64,000 bases of DNA, from the NCBI GenBank assembly GCA_963667455.2, contig CAXXFR010000029.1:62001-126000 (forward strand), in the 5' to 3' direction. This DNA comes from Bin55 sp963667455 (GTDB lineage Bacteria; Pseudomonadota; Gammaproteobacteria; Pseudomonadales; Azotimanducaceae). Numbering within the stretch: position 1 is the stretch's first letter; the number at the start of each line of letters is the position of its first letter. Shown in pieces: positions 17,998 through 26,696 of this stretch. Below the pieces are notes generated by a model, which was not told where the DNA came from, made no database searches, and worked only from the letters and a program-made list of their open reading frames with translations. A program made the position numbers and the translations under genes.

Positions 17998-18921
17998 GTG
18001 GCATTCGCCGGACGCAATGAACAAGCACTGCACAGCGCACGCGAACATCCGTCGCCGTGGATGATTGTGTGGGTGGCGCTACGCAGCCACAAAGGCGCAC
18101 TGGTGGGTGCCGGAGTGTTCTCCTTCATCGTGCTGGCTGTTTTCGTCGGACCGCTGATCTACACAGTGGATCCCCAGTTTCTGGATGTTTCCATTCGCAA
18201 TCAAGCGCCTTCGTTCGCTCATCCGTTCGGCACTGACAATCTCGGTCGAGACATGCTGGCTCAAGTCCTCGCAGGCGGTCGAATTGCCCTTGCGGTGGGG
18301 TTCACCGCCATGGTGCTCTCTCTCGTGGTCGGAACTGCTGTCGGCGTGCTCGCCGGTTACTTCAAGCGGTTGGACGGTCCTCTGATGCGCATCACGGACC
18401 TGTTTCTTGCACTGCCCCTGCTGCCGCTCCTACTTGTGATCATCATGCTGTTTCGCGATACCTTGCGATCCGCGTTTGGCCCCGAGATGGGAATCTTCTT
18501 CCTCATTGTGATCGTGATTGGAATAACGAGCTGGATGCAGACCGCTCGCATCGTGCGAGGCGAAACCCTGGCGATCAAGGAGCGAGAGTTTGTGCGCGCA
18601 GCAACGAGCGTGGGTACTTCGGGAATAAAGATCGTATTTCGGCACATCCTGCCCAACATTCTCAGTCCAGTCATGGTTTCGGCCACTTTGGGCATCGCCA
18701 ACGCGATCATTACGGAGTCTACACTCTCGTTTCTCGGATTGGGGTTCCCGCCTGATTTCCCAACCTGGGGCCGCTTGTTGTTCGATGGGGCAAATTTCCT
18801 GACGATCACTCCGGTTCGGGTGCTTTGGCCGGGACTGGCGATATCGTTGACTGTACTGAGTGTGAACTACATCGGCGATGCCTTGCGGGATGCCATCGAT
18901 CCACGCGTCCGAAACGAATAA
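17998..18921 (+). CDS. Peptide-type ABC transporter permease (DppC-like)
   Basis: Second permease of the importer (307 residues, GTG start at 17998). DppC/OppC hallmarks are HPFGTDNLGRDMLAQVLAGGRIAL after the first helix, an EAA-type loop (FVRAATSVGTSGIKIVFRHILPN), and the family-typical ESTLSFLGLGFPPDFPTWGRLL and GDALRDAIDPRVR. It forms a heterodimer with the DppB-like protein. No DppD/DppF ATPase gene follows: the next gene is miaB, after 139 bases. The transporter must therefore borrow an ATPase encoded elsewhere, or those genes lie at another locus. A small hairpin (GACTCT...AGAGTC, 18940-18957) lies just downstream without a clear T-run. Confidence 0.9.
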   Translation: MAFAGRNEQALHSAREHPSPWMIVWVALRSHKGALVGAGVFSFIVLAVFVGPLIYTVDPQFLDVSIRNQAPSFAHPFGTDNLGRDMLAQVLAGGRIALAVGFTAMVLSLVVGTAVGVLAGYFKRLDGPLMRITDLFLALPLLPLLLVIIMLFRDTLRSAFGPEMGIFFLIVIVIGITSWMQTARIVRGETLAIKEREFVRAATSVGTSGIKIVFRHILPNILSPVMVSATLGIANAIITESTLSFLGLGFPPDFPTWGRLLFDGANFLTITPVRVLWPGLAISLTVLSVNYIGDALRDAIDPRVRNE

Positions 18922-19060
18922 ATTGGAAGGTGGTTAATCGACTCTCAGTCTAGAGTCTTCGGTGGGCCGAAAATAAAATGTTGGCTTCACGGCCAATCAT
19001 TGTCAGAATACTGACCAACGGACTCCCACCAATTCGGACCCACTCAACCAATCCTGCGAA

Positions 19061-20428
19061 ATGAAGCTTTACGTTAAGACTTACGGTTGCCAGATGAACG
19101 AATACGATTCATCGCGCATGTCCGAATTGCTGGCGTCGACGCACGATGCCCAAGAGGTCGACTCCCCGAATCAGGCCGATCTGATCCTGCTGAATACATG
19201 CTCCATTCGCGAGAAAGCACAGGAAAAGGTCTTTCATGAACTAGGCCGTTATCGACAACTCAAGCAAGAGAAACCTCATCTTCTGATTGGGGTCGGTGGG
19301 TGCGTTGCCTCGCAAGAAGGAGCTGCAATCTCTCGACGTGCACCCTTCGTAGATCTTGTTTTCGGACCCCAAACGCTCCATCGGCTGCCCGAAATGATCG
19401 AGCAGACCAGACGACGACAAAAGACTGTGGTGGACATCGAGTTCCCCGAAATCGAGAAGTTCGACCGTCTTCCCACTCCTAACGCCAGCTCCACCGCTGC
19501 TTATGTTTCGATCATGGAAGGCTGCAGCAAGTATTGCACCTTCTGTGTCGTTCCATACACACGAGGTCCCGAAGTGAGTAGACCCGTAACCGACGTTATG
19601 CGTGAAGTCGTCGCCCTGACTTCGCAAGGAGTCCAAGAGATCCACTTTCTCGGCCAAAACGTCAACGCATATCGTGGAGAGTTCCAGGGAGGAACCGCAG
19701 ACCTTGCCGAACTGATTCACTATGCGTCTCGAATCGACGGGGTTGAGCGGATTCGCTACACGACATCTCATCCAGTCGAATTTAGCGACACACTAATCGA
19801 AACTTATCGTTCAGTGCCTCACCTGGTGAGCCACGTTCATTTACCAATTCAATCGGGTTCTGACCGTATCTTGGCGGCAATGAAGCGAGGCCACACAGTC
19901 TTGGAGTACAAATCGAAGATTCGTCGGTTGCGAGAAGCTCGCCCAGACATTGCCGTGTCGTCAGATTTCATTGTGGGATTTCCGGGCGAAACCGAGAACG
20001 ACTTCGAACAAACACTAGCTTTAGTCCAAGAGCTCAATTACGACATTTCATTCAGTTTCATCTATAGCTCGCGTCCCGGAACTCCCGCGGCTTCAATGTT
20101 GGATCCGACCGAGGAATCAGAAAAACTAGAGAGGTTGCAACGCTTGCAAGCAGTTCTCCGAAGACAGGCCGACATCCATGCGCAAAACATGGTCGGTTCG
20201 ACCCAACGAGTGCTGGTCACGGGCCCATCTCGACGAACTCCCAACGCACTGCAGGGACGAACCGAGAACAATCGAATCGTCAATTTTGAAGCAGATCCTT
20301 CAATTCCGCCGCTGGTTGACGTAATCATTACAGAAGCTCTTCCAAATTCTCTGCGGGGAAGACTCGTCGGCCCGGAGACCCGCAATCGGGCAAGAGGCTC
20401 GGACCACATTCGGACGGTTGCGGTCTAG
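19061..20428 (+). CDS. miaB: tRNA-2-methylthio-N6-dimethylallyladenosine synthase MiaB
   Basis: Radical-SAM methylthiotransferase that turns i6A37 of tRNAs into ms2i6A. The N-terminal UPF0004 domain supplies three cluster cysteines (Cys10 in YGCQMNE, Cys47 in NTCSIREKA, Cys81 in GGCVASQEG). The radical-SAM CxxxCxxC is at 155, 159 and 162 (EGCSKYCTFC). A C-terminal TRAM domain runs from about 376 to 440. All six cysteines are present and the 455-residue length is standard. It stands alone between the importer genes and convergent murG, with which it shares a short hairpin-containing gap. Confidence 0.96.
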   Translation: MKLYVKTYGCQMNEYDSSRMSELLASTHDAQEVDSPNQADLILLNTCSIREKAQEKVFHELGRYRQLKQEKPHLLIGVGGCVASQEGAAISRRAPFVDLVFGPQTLHRLPEMIEQTRRRQKTVVDIEFPEIEKFDRLPTPNASSTAAYVSIMEGCSKYCTFCVVPYTRGPEVSRPVTDVMREVVALTSQGVQEIHFLGQNVNAYRGEFQGGTADLAELIHYASRIDGVERIRYTTSHPVEFSDTLIETYRSVPHLVSHVHLPIQSGSDRILAAMKRGHTVLEYKSKIRRLREARPDIAVSSDFIVGFPGETENDFEQTLALVQELNYDISFSFIYSSRPGTPAASMLDPTEESEKLERLQRLQAVLRRQADIHAQNMVGSTQRVLVTGPSRRTPNALQGRTENNRIVNFEADPSIPPLVDVIITEALPNSLRGRLVGPETRNRARGSDHIRTVAV

Positions 20429-20432
20429 CTTC

Positions 20433-20456
20433 GAGCTACAACAAAAAACGTAGCTC
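20433..20456. terminator. Hairpin between convergent miaB and murG
   Basis: Inverted repeat GAGCTAC (20433-20439) / GTAGCTC (20450-20456) with a 10-base A-rich loop, placed between the stops of two converging genes. In either direction the following T-run is weak, so this is at best a poor intrinsic terminator shared by both genes. Confidence 0.35.
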
Positions 20457-20461
20457 TTGAG

Positions 20462-21520
20462 CTACTTTGCCACTCGATCAATTTCTTCGATAATGAGCGA
20501 CAGACTGTCGCGTCGCGGAAACTCCTCAATCTTCGTTTTCCAATTGGCCAGGTCTTGACTGACCAGCGAAAGACTGGAGCACAACGACTCGGGTGTTAAG
20601 AGATCTTCCGGAACAACAAGACTCCATCCCCGTAGTTCCGAGTACTCGGCATTCTCGATCTGATCGCCCCTGCTGGACTTGAGTGGAAGCGGAATGAGGA
20701 TGTTCGGTTTTCGAAGCGTAAGCAGTTCAAATAGAGAATTCGCTCCCGACCGCGAAACCACCACGTCTGCCAGAGCTAGAACGTCTCCCCACTGTTCACG
20801 GATGAACTCATACTGGTAGTAACACGAGAGTCCGGCCAAACTCTCGTCGATGTTGTCTTGCCCGCAAACGTGGACAACTGTGAAGTCTTCAACGAGCTTC
20901 ATTACAGCATCCCGAACTACCCTATTGATCTCCTCCGCTCCAAGGCTTCCACCAACTACGACGAGAACTGGTTTCGGACTTGAGAGACCGAGCCAATCCC
21001 TTCCGCGTTTCGCATCGCCTTCGAGCAACTCCGAACGGATCGGAGTTCCAGTCACCACCACTCGACGGGCCTTTGTCCGGGTTTGGTCGAAATTTACGCA
21101 TTGCGTCTTGATAAACGGCGTACACAGCCGCGTGGCAAGACCAGGGGTCAGATCAGATTCGTGAGCCACCACGGGCACTCGAAGTAGCCAACCGGCAAAA
21201 ACAACCGGAAACGCCACGTATCCGCCTTTCGAAAAGAGAGCAACTGGCCGAGTCTTCGCTAGAAGCAGAATGGACTGAAGGATTCCGATAGGGACTCGAA
21301 ATGCGTCGATCAAGTTCGCGAACGACAGGTAGCGACGAAGCTTGCCGGTGGTAATTCCCTTGTACTCGACATCCATGTCGGCAACGAGATCTTGTTCGAG
21401 ACCGCTCTTGGAACCGACATAAACGACCCGGTCCCCGCGCTCCAAGATCACACGGATCATCGGTTTGCTTGGAATCACGTGCCCGGCAGTTCCGCCACCA
21501 GTAAAGACGAAAGTCTTCAA
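20462..21520 (-). CDS. murG: UDP-GlcNAc:lipid I N-acetylglucosaminyltransferase MurG
   Basis: Adds GlcNAc to undecaprenyl-PP-MurNAc-pentapeptide (lipid I) on the cytoplasmic face of the membrane, giving lipid II. The 352-residue GT28 protein opens with the glycine-rich loop FTGGGTAGHVIP (residues 6-17). A second Gly-rich loop is VVGGSLGAEEIN, and the donor site region is VVSRSGANSLFELL. It also has ALFSKGGYVAFPV and VAHESDLTPGL. The start is TTG 21520, overlapping the TGA of hda (TTGA). The usual neighbours of murG (ftsW, murC and other dcw genes) are absent, so murG has moved from the cell-wall cluster and is coupled to hda here. Confidence 0.93.
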   Translation of the reverse strand: MKTFVFTGGGTAGHVIPSKPMIRVILERGDRVVYVGSKSGLEQDLVADMDVEYKGITTGKLRRYLSFANLIDAFRVPIGILQSILLLAKTRPVALFSKGGYVAFPVVFAGWLLRVPVVAHESDLTPGLATRLCTPFIKTQCVNFDQTRTKARRVVVTGTPIRSELLEGDAKRGRDWLGLSSPKPVLVVVGGSLGAEEINRVVRDAVMKLVEDFTVVHVCGQDNIDESLAGLSCYYQYEFIREQWGDVLALADVVVSRSGANSLFELLTLRKPNILIPLPLKSSRGDQIENAEYSELRGWSLVVPEDLLTPESLCSSLSLVSQDLANWKTKIEEFPRRDSLSLIIEEIDRVAK

Positions 21521-22158
21521 ATCTGGAGTGTCTGCTTGACGAAAGGAATTGTGATACGACGTTGCTGCACGATGGATGCATCGTCCAGCCTCTCCAGCGT
21601 GCTTAACAGCTCATGCTGCGAACGGCTGATCCGTGCCATCAGGAAATCTCCAACTTCCTGAGAGACATCCATCCCTCGGTCCGCTGCCAATTCCCTCAAC
21701 AAGCTGACTCTATCGCCCTCGGGTAGCGGAAATACCTGAATTCGGAGGAATGAACGCATCCGAGAACCAAGATCTGGCAACGCAAATTTGGTTTCATTCG
21801 CGTTGGAGTTTGCCGTGACAACCATGCGCCCTCCTTGTGCACGCAAGCGCTCCAGAATGCCCATTAGCTGAGCCTCCAACGTCACACTACCAAGCCATCG
21901 CCCGATATCGTCCACAACAACGAGAGAAAACTGGTCCAATCCTTGCAAGTCGTACGAAGGATCACTGACGAGTTGCGAATCACTTGTCGTCTCGAGCACA
22001 GCATGAGACAGATGAGTCTTGCCGACCGAATGGTCGCCATATAACCATACGTCCTGGGACGACTTGAGCTGATCGATTAGGGACTCATTGGTGCCGACTC
22101 TAAATCGTTCAAACGTAAAGTCTTCCCGCGGCCGAATACGCAACGTCTGATGGGTCAT
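21517..22158 (-). CDS. hda: DnaA regulatory inactivator Hda-like AAA+ protein
   Basis: DnaA-homologous AAA+ protein that, with the sliding clamp, promotes hydrolysis of DnaA-bound ATP and prevents re-initiation. The 213-residue protein has Walker A GDHSVGKTH (41-49), Walker B LVVVDDIG (79-86) and a sensor-like region PDLGSRM. It lacks the DNA-binding domain IV of DnaA. I do not see a clear clamp-binding QL[SP]LP-type motif at the N-terminus: it begins TLRIRPREDFTFERF. The start overlaps the end of the CDP-alcohol phosphatidyltransferase gene (ATGA) and the end overlaps murG. The order purM, DUF2066, CDP-alcohol transferase, hda is common in gammaproteobacteria. Confidence 0.85.
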   Translation of the reverse strand: MTHQTLRIRPREDFTFERFRVGTNESLIDQLKSSQDVWLYGDHSVGKTHLSHAVLETTSDSQLVSDPSYDLQGLDQFSLVVVDDIGRWLGSVTLEAQLMGILERLRAQGGRMVVTANSNANETKFALPDLGSRMRSFLRIQVFPLPEGDRVSLLRELAADRGMDVSQEVGDFLMARISRSQHELLSTLERLDDASIVQQRRITIPFVKQTLQI

Positions 22159-22745
22159 GCTGCCCCACTCTGTCGAGAGCCATTTTCCTTAGCCAGCCAC
22201 GCGCTGCGCCCACGACGAATCCAAACAATCAAGTAGTCCACCCCGGACACAATGGCAAACCCGGCGGCCACGATGTAGCCCATTGGATCGAGCACAACTG
22301 CCACCCAGTCGCTTGCCACCCAGTCTTGAAGTTCAACGATAACCAACACGGGAACCACCACCTGCACGGCAGTATTGAGTTTGCTGAGCAGCGAGGGTGC
22401 AATTTCGAGATGCTTTATGAACAACCGATAGATTCCCGCTCCGAGCAAGATCCCGATGTCTCTACCAATAACTATGAACACCAGCCAGAGCGGATAGTGA
22501 CCCATGAAGGCGAGCAAGACAACCACCGCTCCAAAGGTGAGCTTGTCCGCCAGAGGATCAGCTAGTTCGCCAAACCTCGATTCCCATTGAAATCGACGTG
22601 CCAGTGCACCGTCCAGCAAATCAGAGACTCCGGCGACCACCAGCAGTAGCAAGACGACAATCCATTGTTCATCCAGCACGAAGTACGCGATAGGAAGCAC
22701 TAGAACAATTCGAAGCACCGTGATGCAGTTTGGCAATTGAGACAT
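22155..22745 (-). CDS. CDP-alcohol phosphatidyltransferase (PgsA-like)
   Basis: Integral membrane enzyme of phospholipid synthesis that swaps CMP of a CDP-lipid for an alcohol, likely glycerol-3-phosphate or a related polyol. The full family motif is present: D42-x2-D45-G46-x2-A49-R50-x8-G59-x3-D63-x3-D67. About six hydrophobic segments are visible in 196 residues. I start at ATG 22745, which overlaps the upstream stop as TGATG and has GGGGA just upstream; an in-frame extension to 22763 would lie inside the DUF2066 gene. The exact alcohol substrate is not determined by the motif. Confidence 0.85.
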   Translation of the reverse strand: MSQLPNCITVLRIVLVLPIAYFVLDEQWIVVLLLLVVAGVSDLLDGALARRFQWESRFGELADPLADKLTFGAVVVLLAFMGHYPLWLVFIVIGRDIGILLGAGIYRLFIKHLEIAPSLLSKLNTAVQVVVPVLVIVELQDWVASDWVAVVLDPMGYIVAAGFAIVSGVDYLIVWIRRGRSAWLAKENGSRQSGAA

Positions 22746-23827
22746 CAGCGTTCCCCTTGCCATGCGTAGTGCAACACGCTGTCTGGAATTCCTTCACGGG
22801 CTTCGATGTTCATCGTGGTCAGCTCACTGTCCGACTCGACCAGCGCTTCGAAACGGCTGGCCAACGAAGGAGTGTAGACCTCCAACTCTAGCCATTGGCT
22901 GGTATACGACATGATCTCGTAACGGTCAACAAACTCCAACCGATCCAGGTACGACAACAACTGTGCATACGCTCGGACGGAATCGATTCCGGCGATGCGG
23001 AGACGGAGAATCTGCTGAGACTCTCGGCCGATTGCTGATCGATTCGAGACGAAGTCGACAATGTGATCAACTACCACTGATCCGACGTGCGACACGTCGT
23101 CCATCTGCATGATTGATGTGAATTCCGTCGCTCCATACCACATGGTGATGAGTATTCGGGCTTCGCCGAAGACGTTCTCTTTGCTGGAAACCGCTACGAC
23201 GAGGTCAGCTGAATAACGTGTGGACGCTTCACGCACATCGATCCAGAAACCACCTTCCACTGACCGACGGGTTACACGTTGTCGATCGGTGAGATCCATG
23301 AGGGGTAGAACGATTTCGATACCGCGTTCCCGTGCTCTTTGCTCAACTTGCATGCTTGAAATCTCTCCCGACTGCAGCATGACCAAGCCGGTTCGATCTC
23401 GATGCGACATCCAAAGTAGAACGGTCGGTCTATCCACAGGCCATACAGGCAAGTTCGCAAGACGGGCAAGTTGTTGAATCAGCTCTTCGTCGAAATTGGC
23501 AACCAAGATGTCTTTAGATCCACCAGATCTGTCCGGTGCAGTCGTGAACCGATATTGAATGAGGTAGGCGGAAGGGTCTTGCAATGCATCTAGAACAACA
23601 GGAATATCTGCTACTTCAGCAACTCCGGAAACTCGCATCAGGCACGTTCGCAGTGCCTTCTGTAGAGCAATACTCGCGCTTGACCGAGTCCTTTCATCGA
23701 CATCGACCTGCACGTCGAAGAGCCAATCCACCGGTTCGGTATGGACTTCCACGGCACAGCCAACCAGACATGCCAGAATGCAACCTCCCACAGTTGTGGA
23801 AATTCGCCTAGAGAACCGAAAACCCAT
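22745..23827 (-). CDS. DUF2066 family protein, probable lipoprotein
   Basis: The 360-residue exported protein has a signal peptide whose end (ACLVGC) resembles a lipobox, with Cys24 as candidate lipid site. The mature part is of the DUF2066 type: VDWLFDVQVDVDERTRSSASIALQKALRTCLMRVSG near the start, a WPVDRPTVLLWM segment, and FGEARILITMWYG. Members typically sit next to purM and hda, as here. The function of the family is unknown to me; beta-rich periplasmic folds with possible envelope roles are often assumed. It is transcribed divergently from purM across a 246-base gap. Confidence 0.82.
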   Translation of the reverse strand: MGFRFSRRISTTVGGCILACLVGCAVEVHTEPVDWLFDVQVDVDERTRSSASIALQKALRTCLMRVSGVAEVADIPVVLDALQDPSAYLIQYRFTTAPDRSGGSKDILVANFDEELIQQLARLANLPVWPVDRPTVLLWMSHRDRTGLVMLQSGEISSMQVEQRARERGIEIVLPLMDLTDRQRVTRRSVEGGFWIDVREASTRYSADLVVAVSSKENVFGEARILITMWYGATEFTSIMQMDDVSHVGSVVVDHIVDFVSNRSAIGRESQQILRLRIAGIDSVRAYAQLLSYLDRLEFVDRYEIMSYTSQWLELEVYTPSLASRFEALVESDSELTTMNIEAREGIPDSVLHYAWQGER

Positions 23828-24073
23828 GCCCTATTATCCGACTTGATTCCTGTGCAGACTGCAAGAGTCAGGTTGCAACTGAAGCGAAAATTCGTGGGAA
23901 TTCAATGAGAGTGATGAGTGTCTGATAACATCGCCAATCATGCCTGAAACAGGGCTAACAGGTGCTCGTTTCCTACCACACAGTCGCGACAAGATACGAC
24001 GTGTTAGGGGTGTACCGACGCAATTGTTGCAAGAATCCGTGGACGGATATCTGAACTCCTCGAGCGTTCACTA

Positions 24074-25147
24074 ATGGGGATCACGTATCGCGATTCTGGT
24101 GTCGATATTGACGCGGGTAACCAACTCGTAGAGCGTATCAAGCCCGCAATTCAGCGCACTATGCGACCCGAAATCCTCAACGACATCGGGGGATTTGCGG
24201 CGTTTTCCTCCATTCCGTCCAAGTATCGAGATCCGGTCTTAGTGTGCGGTACTGATGGTGTTGGTACGAAGTTGGAACTCGTAGCACAGCATGATCGACA
24301 CGACCTTGTTGGTCACGATCTCGTTGCAATGTGCGTCAACGACATCTTGGTGTACGGAGCTGAACCTCTGCTGTTCCTCGATTACTTCGCGACCGGCAAA
24401 CTCGAAGTCGCCATAGCTGAACGGGTCATAAGCGGAATTGCGGATGCCTGCGTCCAGGCAGGGTGCGCTCTACCGGGCGGCGAAACCGCCGAAATGCCCG
24501 GGATGTACCAAGTTGGTTCATACGATCTGGCGGGATTTTGTGTCGGAGTTGCCGAACGTGATCAGCTAAATGGCAGGAGCAAGGTAGAGGAAGGCGATCA
24601 ACTCATCGCGCTAGCAAGCAAGGGTCCCCACTCCAATGGTTACTCCCTCATTCGAAAGCTAGTTTGTAAGGCGGAAGAACGAGGAACGATGGCCAAGGAA
24701 ATTTGGGATGAATTGCTTGCTCCAACCCGGATCTATGCCAAGTCGGTTCTGCCCATTGCCGACAAGGCCACTGGAATGGCTCACATCAGTGGCGGAGGCC
24801 TGATCGAAAACCCACCTCGGATGTTGTCGGACAACCTGGCAATCATGCTGGACCTTTCAGCATGGCCTCGCCATCGCTGTTTCGATTGGCTACAACGTCA
24901 AGGAGACCTTAGCGAGTACGAATTGCTGAGAACATTCAACTGTGGGATCGGGTTCTTAATCGCCGTTCGTGAGTTCAACGCACGCGAAGTCTGTGAGCGT
25001 CTGAGTAATGCTGGCGAGCAACCATACGTCGTGGGATCAGTCGTCTCGCAGGATACGGTACCGCTGGCTAACTGCTTGGTCGTGGACCAGGCCGGCTGTG
25101 CGATTGGGAAACGTGACTCCGTGCGCGCCCCGAACTCTCGACCGTGA
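24074..25147 (+). CDS. purM: Phosphoribosylformylglycinamidine cyclo-ligase
   Basis: AIR synthetase, fifth step of purine synthesis: ATP-dependent ring closure of FGAM. The 357-residue protein shows the family blocks ITYRDSGVDIDAGNQLVERIKP, VCGTDGVGTKLELV, GHDLVAMCVNDILVYGAEPLLFLDYFATGKL, CALPGGETAEMPGMY and AHISGGGLIENPPRML. Start ATG 24074. In many gammaproteobacteria purN follows purM, but here no purN-like frame is present; an unrelated sensor-like membrane protein follows after 99 bases. The 246-base divergent gap upstream should contain its promoter. Confidence 0.96.
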   Translation: MGITYRDSGVDIDAGNQLVERIKPAIQRTMRPEILNDIGGFAAFSSIPSKYRDPVLVCGTDGVGTKLELVAQHDRHDLVGHDLVAMCVNDILVYGAEPLLFLDYFATGKLEVAIAERVISGIADACVQAGCALPGGETAEMPGMYQVGSYDLAGFCVGVAERDQLNGRSKVEEGDQLIALASKGPHSNGYSLIRKLVCKAEERGTMAKEIWDELLAPTRIYAKSVLPIADKATGMAHISGGGLIENPPRMLSDNLAIMLDLSAWPRHRCFDWLQRQGDLSEYELLRTFNCGIGFLIAVREFNAREVCERLSNAGEQPYVVGSVVSQDTVPLANCLVVDQAGCAIGKRDSVRAPNSRP

Positions 25148-25246
25148 TCAGCACACTTCTGGACCTGCCATTGGATCCGGATGCCAGGCAATACCTCTGT
25201 GAACGGATATGCTTTCTACTTCGGATAACGACAACAACTCGATTTC

Positions 25247-26023
25247 GTGGATCAACTAACCGCACAAGAAAGAAAATCAGCACTAACCCATCAATTTTGG
25301 CTAACGTTCATTCCGGCGATCGCGCTGGTATGGGTTGGTGTGTCTGGTCTGTTGAGCTTCTTTGTGCTTGAAACTAGATGGGCGATAGATGGGGCACATT
25401 ACGCCAGAGTTGAGGCACTCAAATTGGCAGATCAATTGGAACAGACTTCTGATGACCAGACTCGCATGGCAAGACTCTACACCGTTACAGGAGATCAGCG
25501 ATATCGAGATCACTTTGAATCTATTCTCGACATTCGCAATGGCGCGACTCCTCGACCCGCAGACTATGACGAAGTTTATTGGGACGTTGTCCTTGCTGGC
25601 GAGAGTGATGCAACTGAAAGAGATGAGACCACGATCGCTCTACTAGACCATCTCGACCGAATTGGGTTGACGAACGAAGAAAAAGCACTTATACAAGATT
25701 CAATTGACAGTTTCAACGAGCTCGCGGAGTTGGAGTTGCTGGCGATGGAAGCCGCGGCTGACAGCCAGTTTGCCGAAGCCCAACAACAATTGCACGGAGC
25801 GATCTACCACCAACGCAAGCTCGATGCCGTGCTTCCCATCAAACAGTTTCGAGACACCGTCTCGCACCGAACATCCTCGAGGCTACAAAAGCTTTTCCCA
25901 CGTAGAAGTTGGCTTGACGTCTGGGCGCAGGCTTTCATAGCTCTCGCCGCAATAACTCTGGCCATTGGAATCTTTGTCTCTACGAAGTCGCCCGTCTTGA
26001 ACAGCTTATTGGATTCAGAGTGA
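25247..26023 (+). CDS. Orphan sensor-like membrane protein without output domain
   Basis: The 258-residue protein has one membrane helix near 17-40 and another near 224-246, enclosing about 180 periplasmic residues that look all-helical. The periplasmic part contains TRMARLYTVTGDQRYRDHF and LDIRNGATPRPADYDEVYWD. Sequences of this kind occur in the extracellular sensor domains of chemoreceptors, histidine kinases and nucleotide cyclases. After the second helix only about 12 residues remain, with no HAMP, kinase or cyclase domain, and no such domain follows in any frame before dcd. It is therefore either a free-standing sensor partner or a truncated receptor. Start GTG 25247. Confidence 0.7.
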   Translation: MDQLTAQERKSALTHQFWLTFIPAIALVWVGVSGLLSFFVLETRWAIDGAHYARVEALKLADQLEQTSDDQTRMARLYTVTGDQRYRDHFESILDIRNGATPRPADYDEVYWDVVLAGESDATERDETTIALLDHLDRIGLTNEEKALIQDSIDSFNELAELELLAMEAAADSQFAEAQQQLHGAIYHQRKLDAVLPIKQFRDTVSHRTSSRLQKLFPRRSWLDVWAQAFIALAAITLAIGIFVSTKSPVLNSLLDSE

Positions 26024-26129
26024 CATAGGAATTTCAGATTCCCGTTCGGCTTGAGTGAGATCAAGGCGAGTGTCAGTGTGGGCTCACTGTACTCGAGGCA
26101 ACTCGGCCCTCTCGCTCGCCCAGATGGCT

Positions 26130-26696
26130 CTATATCTTGGGAAGCGTGACTCCGCGCTGTCCCTGGTACTTGCCGTTCCGATCCTTGTACGAGACATCGC
26201 ACGGTTCATCCGCCTGAAAAAACAGCATCTGCGCAACTCCTTCGTTGGCGTAGATCTTGGCAGGAAGATTGGTGGTGTTGGAAAACTCCAACGTGACATG
26301 CCCCTCCCATTCCGGTTCCAAGGGAGTTACGTTCACGATGATCCCGCACCGTGCGTAAGTTGACTTGCCGACGCAAATAGTCAGAACATCGCGGGGAATA
26401 CGGAAGTACTCGACGGTGCTGGCCAAAGCAAATGAATTGGGCGGAATGACGCAAACGTCGCCGAGTGTTGAAACGAAACTTCTCTCGTCGAAGGCCTTTG
26501 GGTCTACCGTCGCTGAGAAAATGTTGGTGAAGACCTTGAATTCCGGGGCGCATCGGACATCATAACCATAGCTTGACGTTCCCCACGACACGACGCTCTT
26601 CGATTCGGTGCTACGAATCTGGTCCGGTTCGTACGGTTCGATCATTCCATGGCGTTCAGCCATCTGTCGAATCCAGTGGTCAGCCTTGATGGTCAA
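26130..26696 (-). CDS. dcd: dCTP deaminase
   Basis: Deaminates dCTP to dUTP, feeding thymidylate synthesis. The 188-residue protein is of the longer proteobacterial type: SSYGYDVRCAPEFKVFTN, PPNSFALASTVEYFRIPRDVLTIC, GKSTYARCGIIVNVTPLEPEWEG with the catalytic Glu in that last block, and a complete C-terminus (GKYQGQRGVTLPKI). The start is TTG 26696, which overlaps the mrp stop as TTGA. This gives the family-typical beginning MTIKADHWIRQMAERHGMIEPY. It is the second gene after mrp on the minus strand. Confidence 0.95.
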   Translation of the reverse strand: MTIKADHWIRQMAERHGMIEPYEPDQIRSTESKSVVSWGTSSYGYDVRCAPEFKVFTNIFSATVDPKAFDERSFVSTLGDVCVIPPNSFALASTVEYFRIPRDVLTICVGKSTYARCGIIVNVTPLEPEWEGHVTLEFSNTTNLPAKIYANEGVAQMLFFQADEPCDVSYKDRNGKYQGQRGVTLPKI

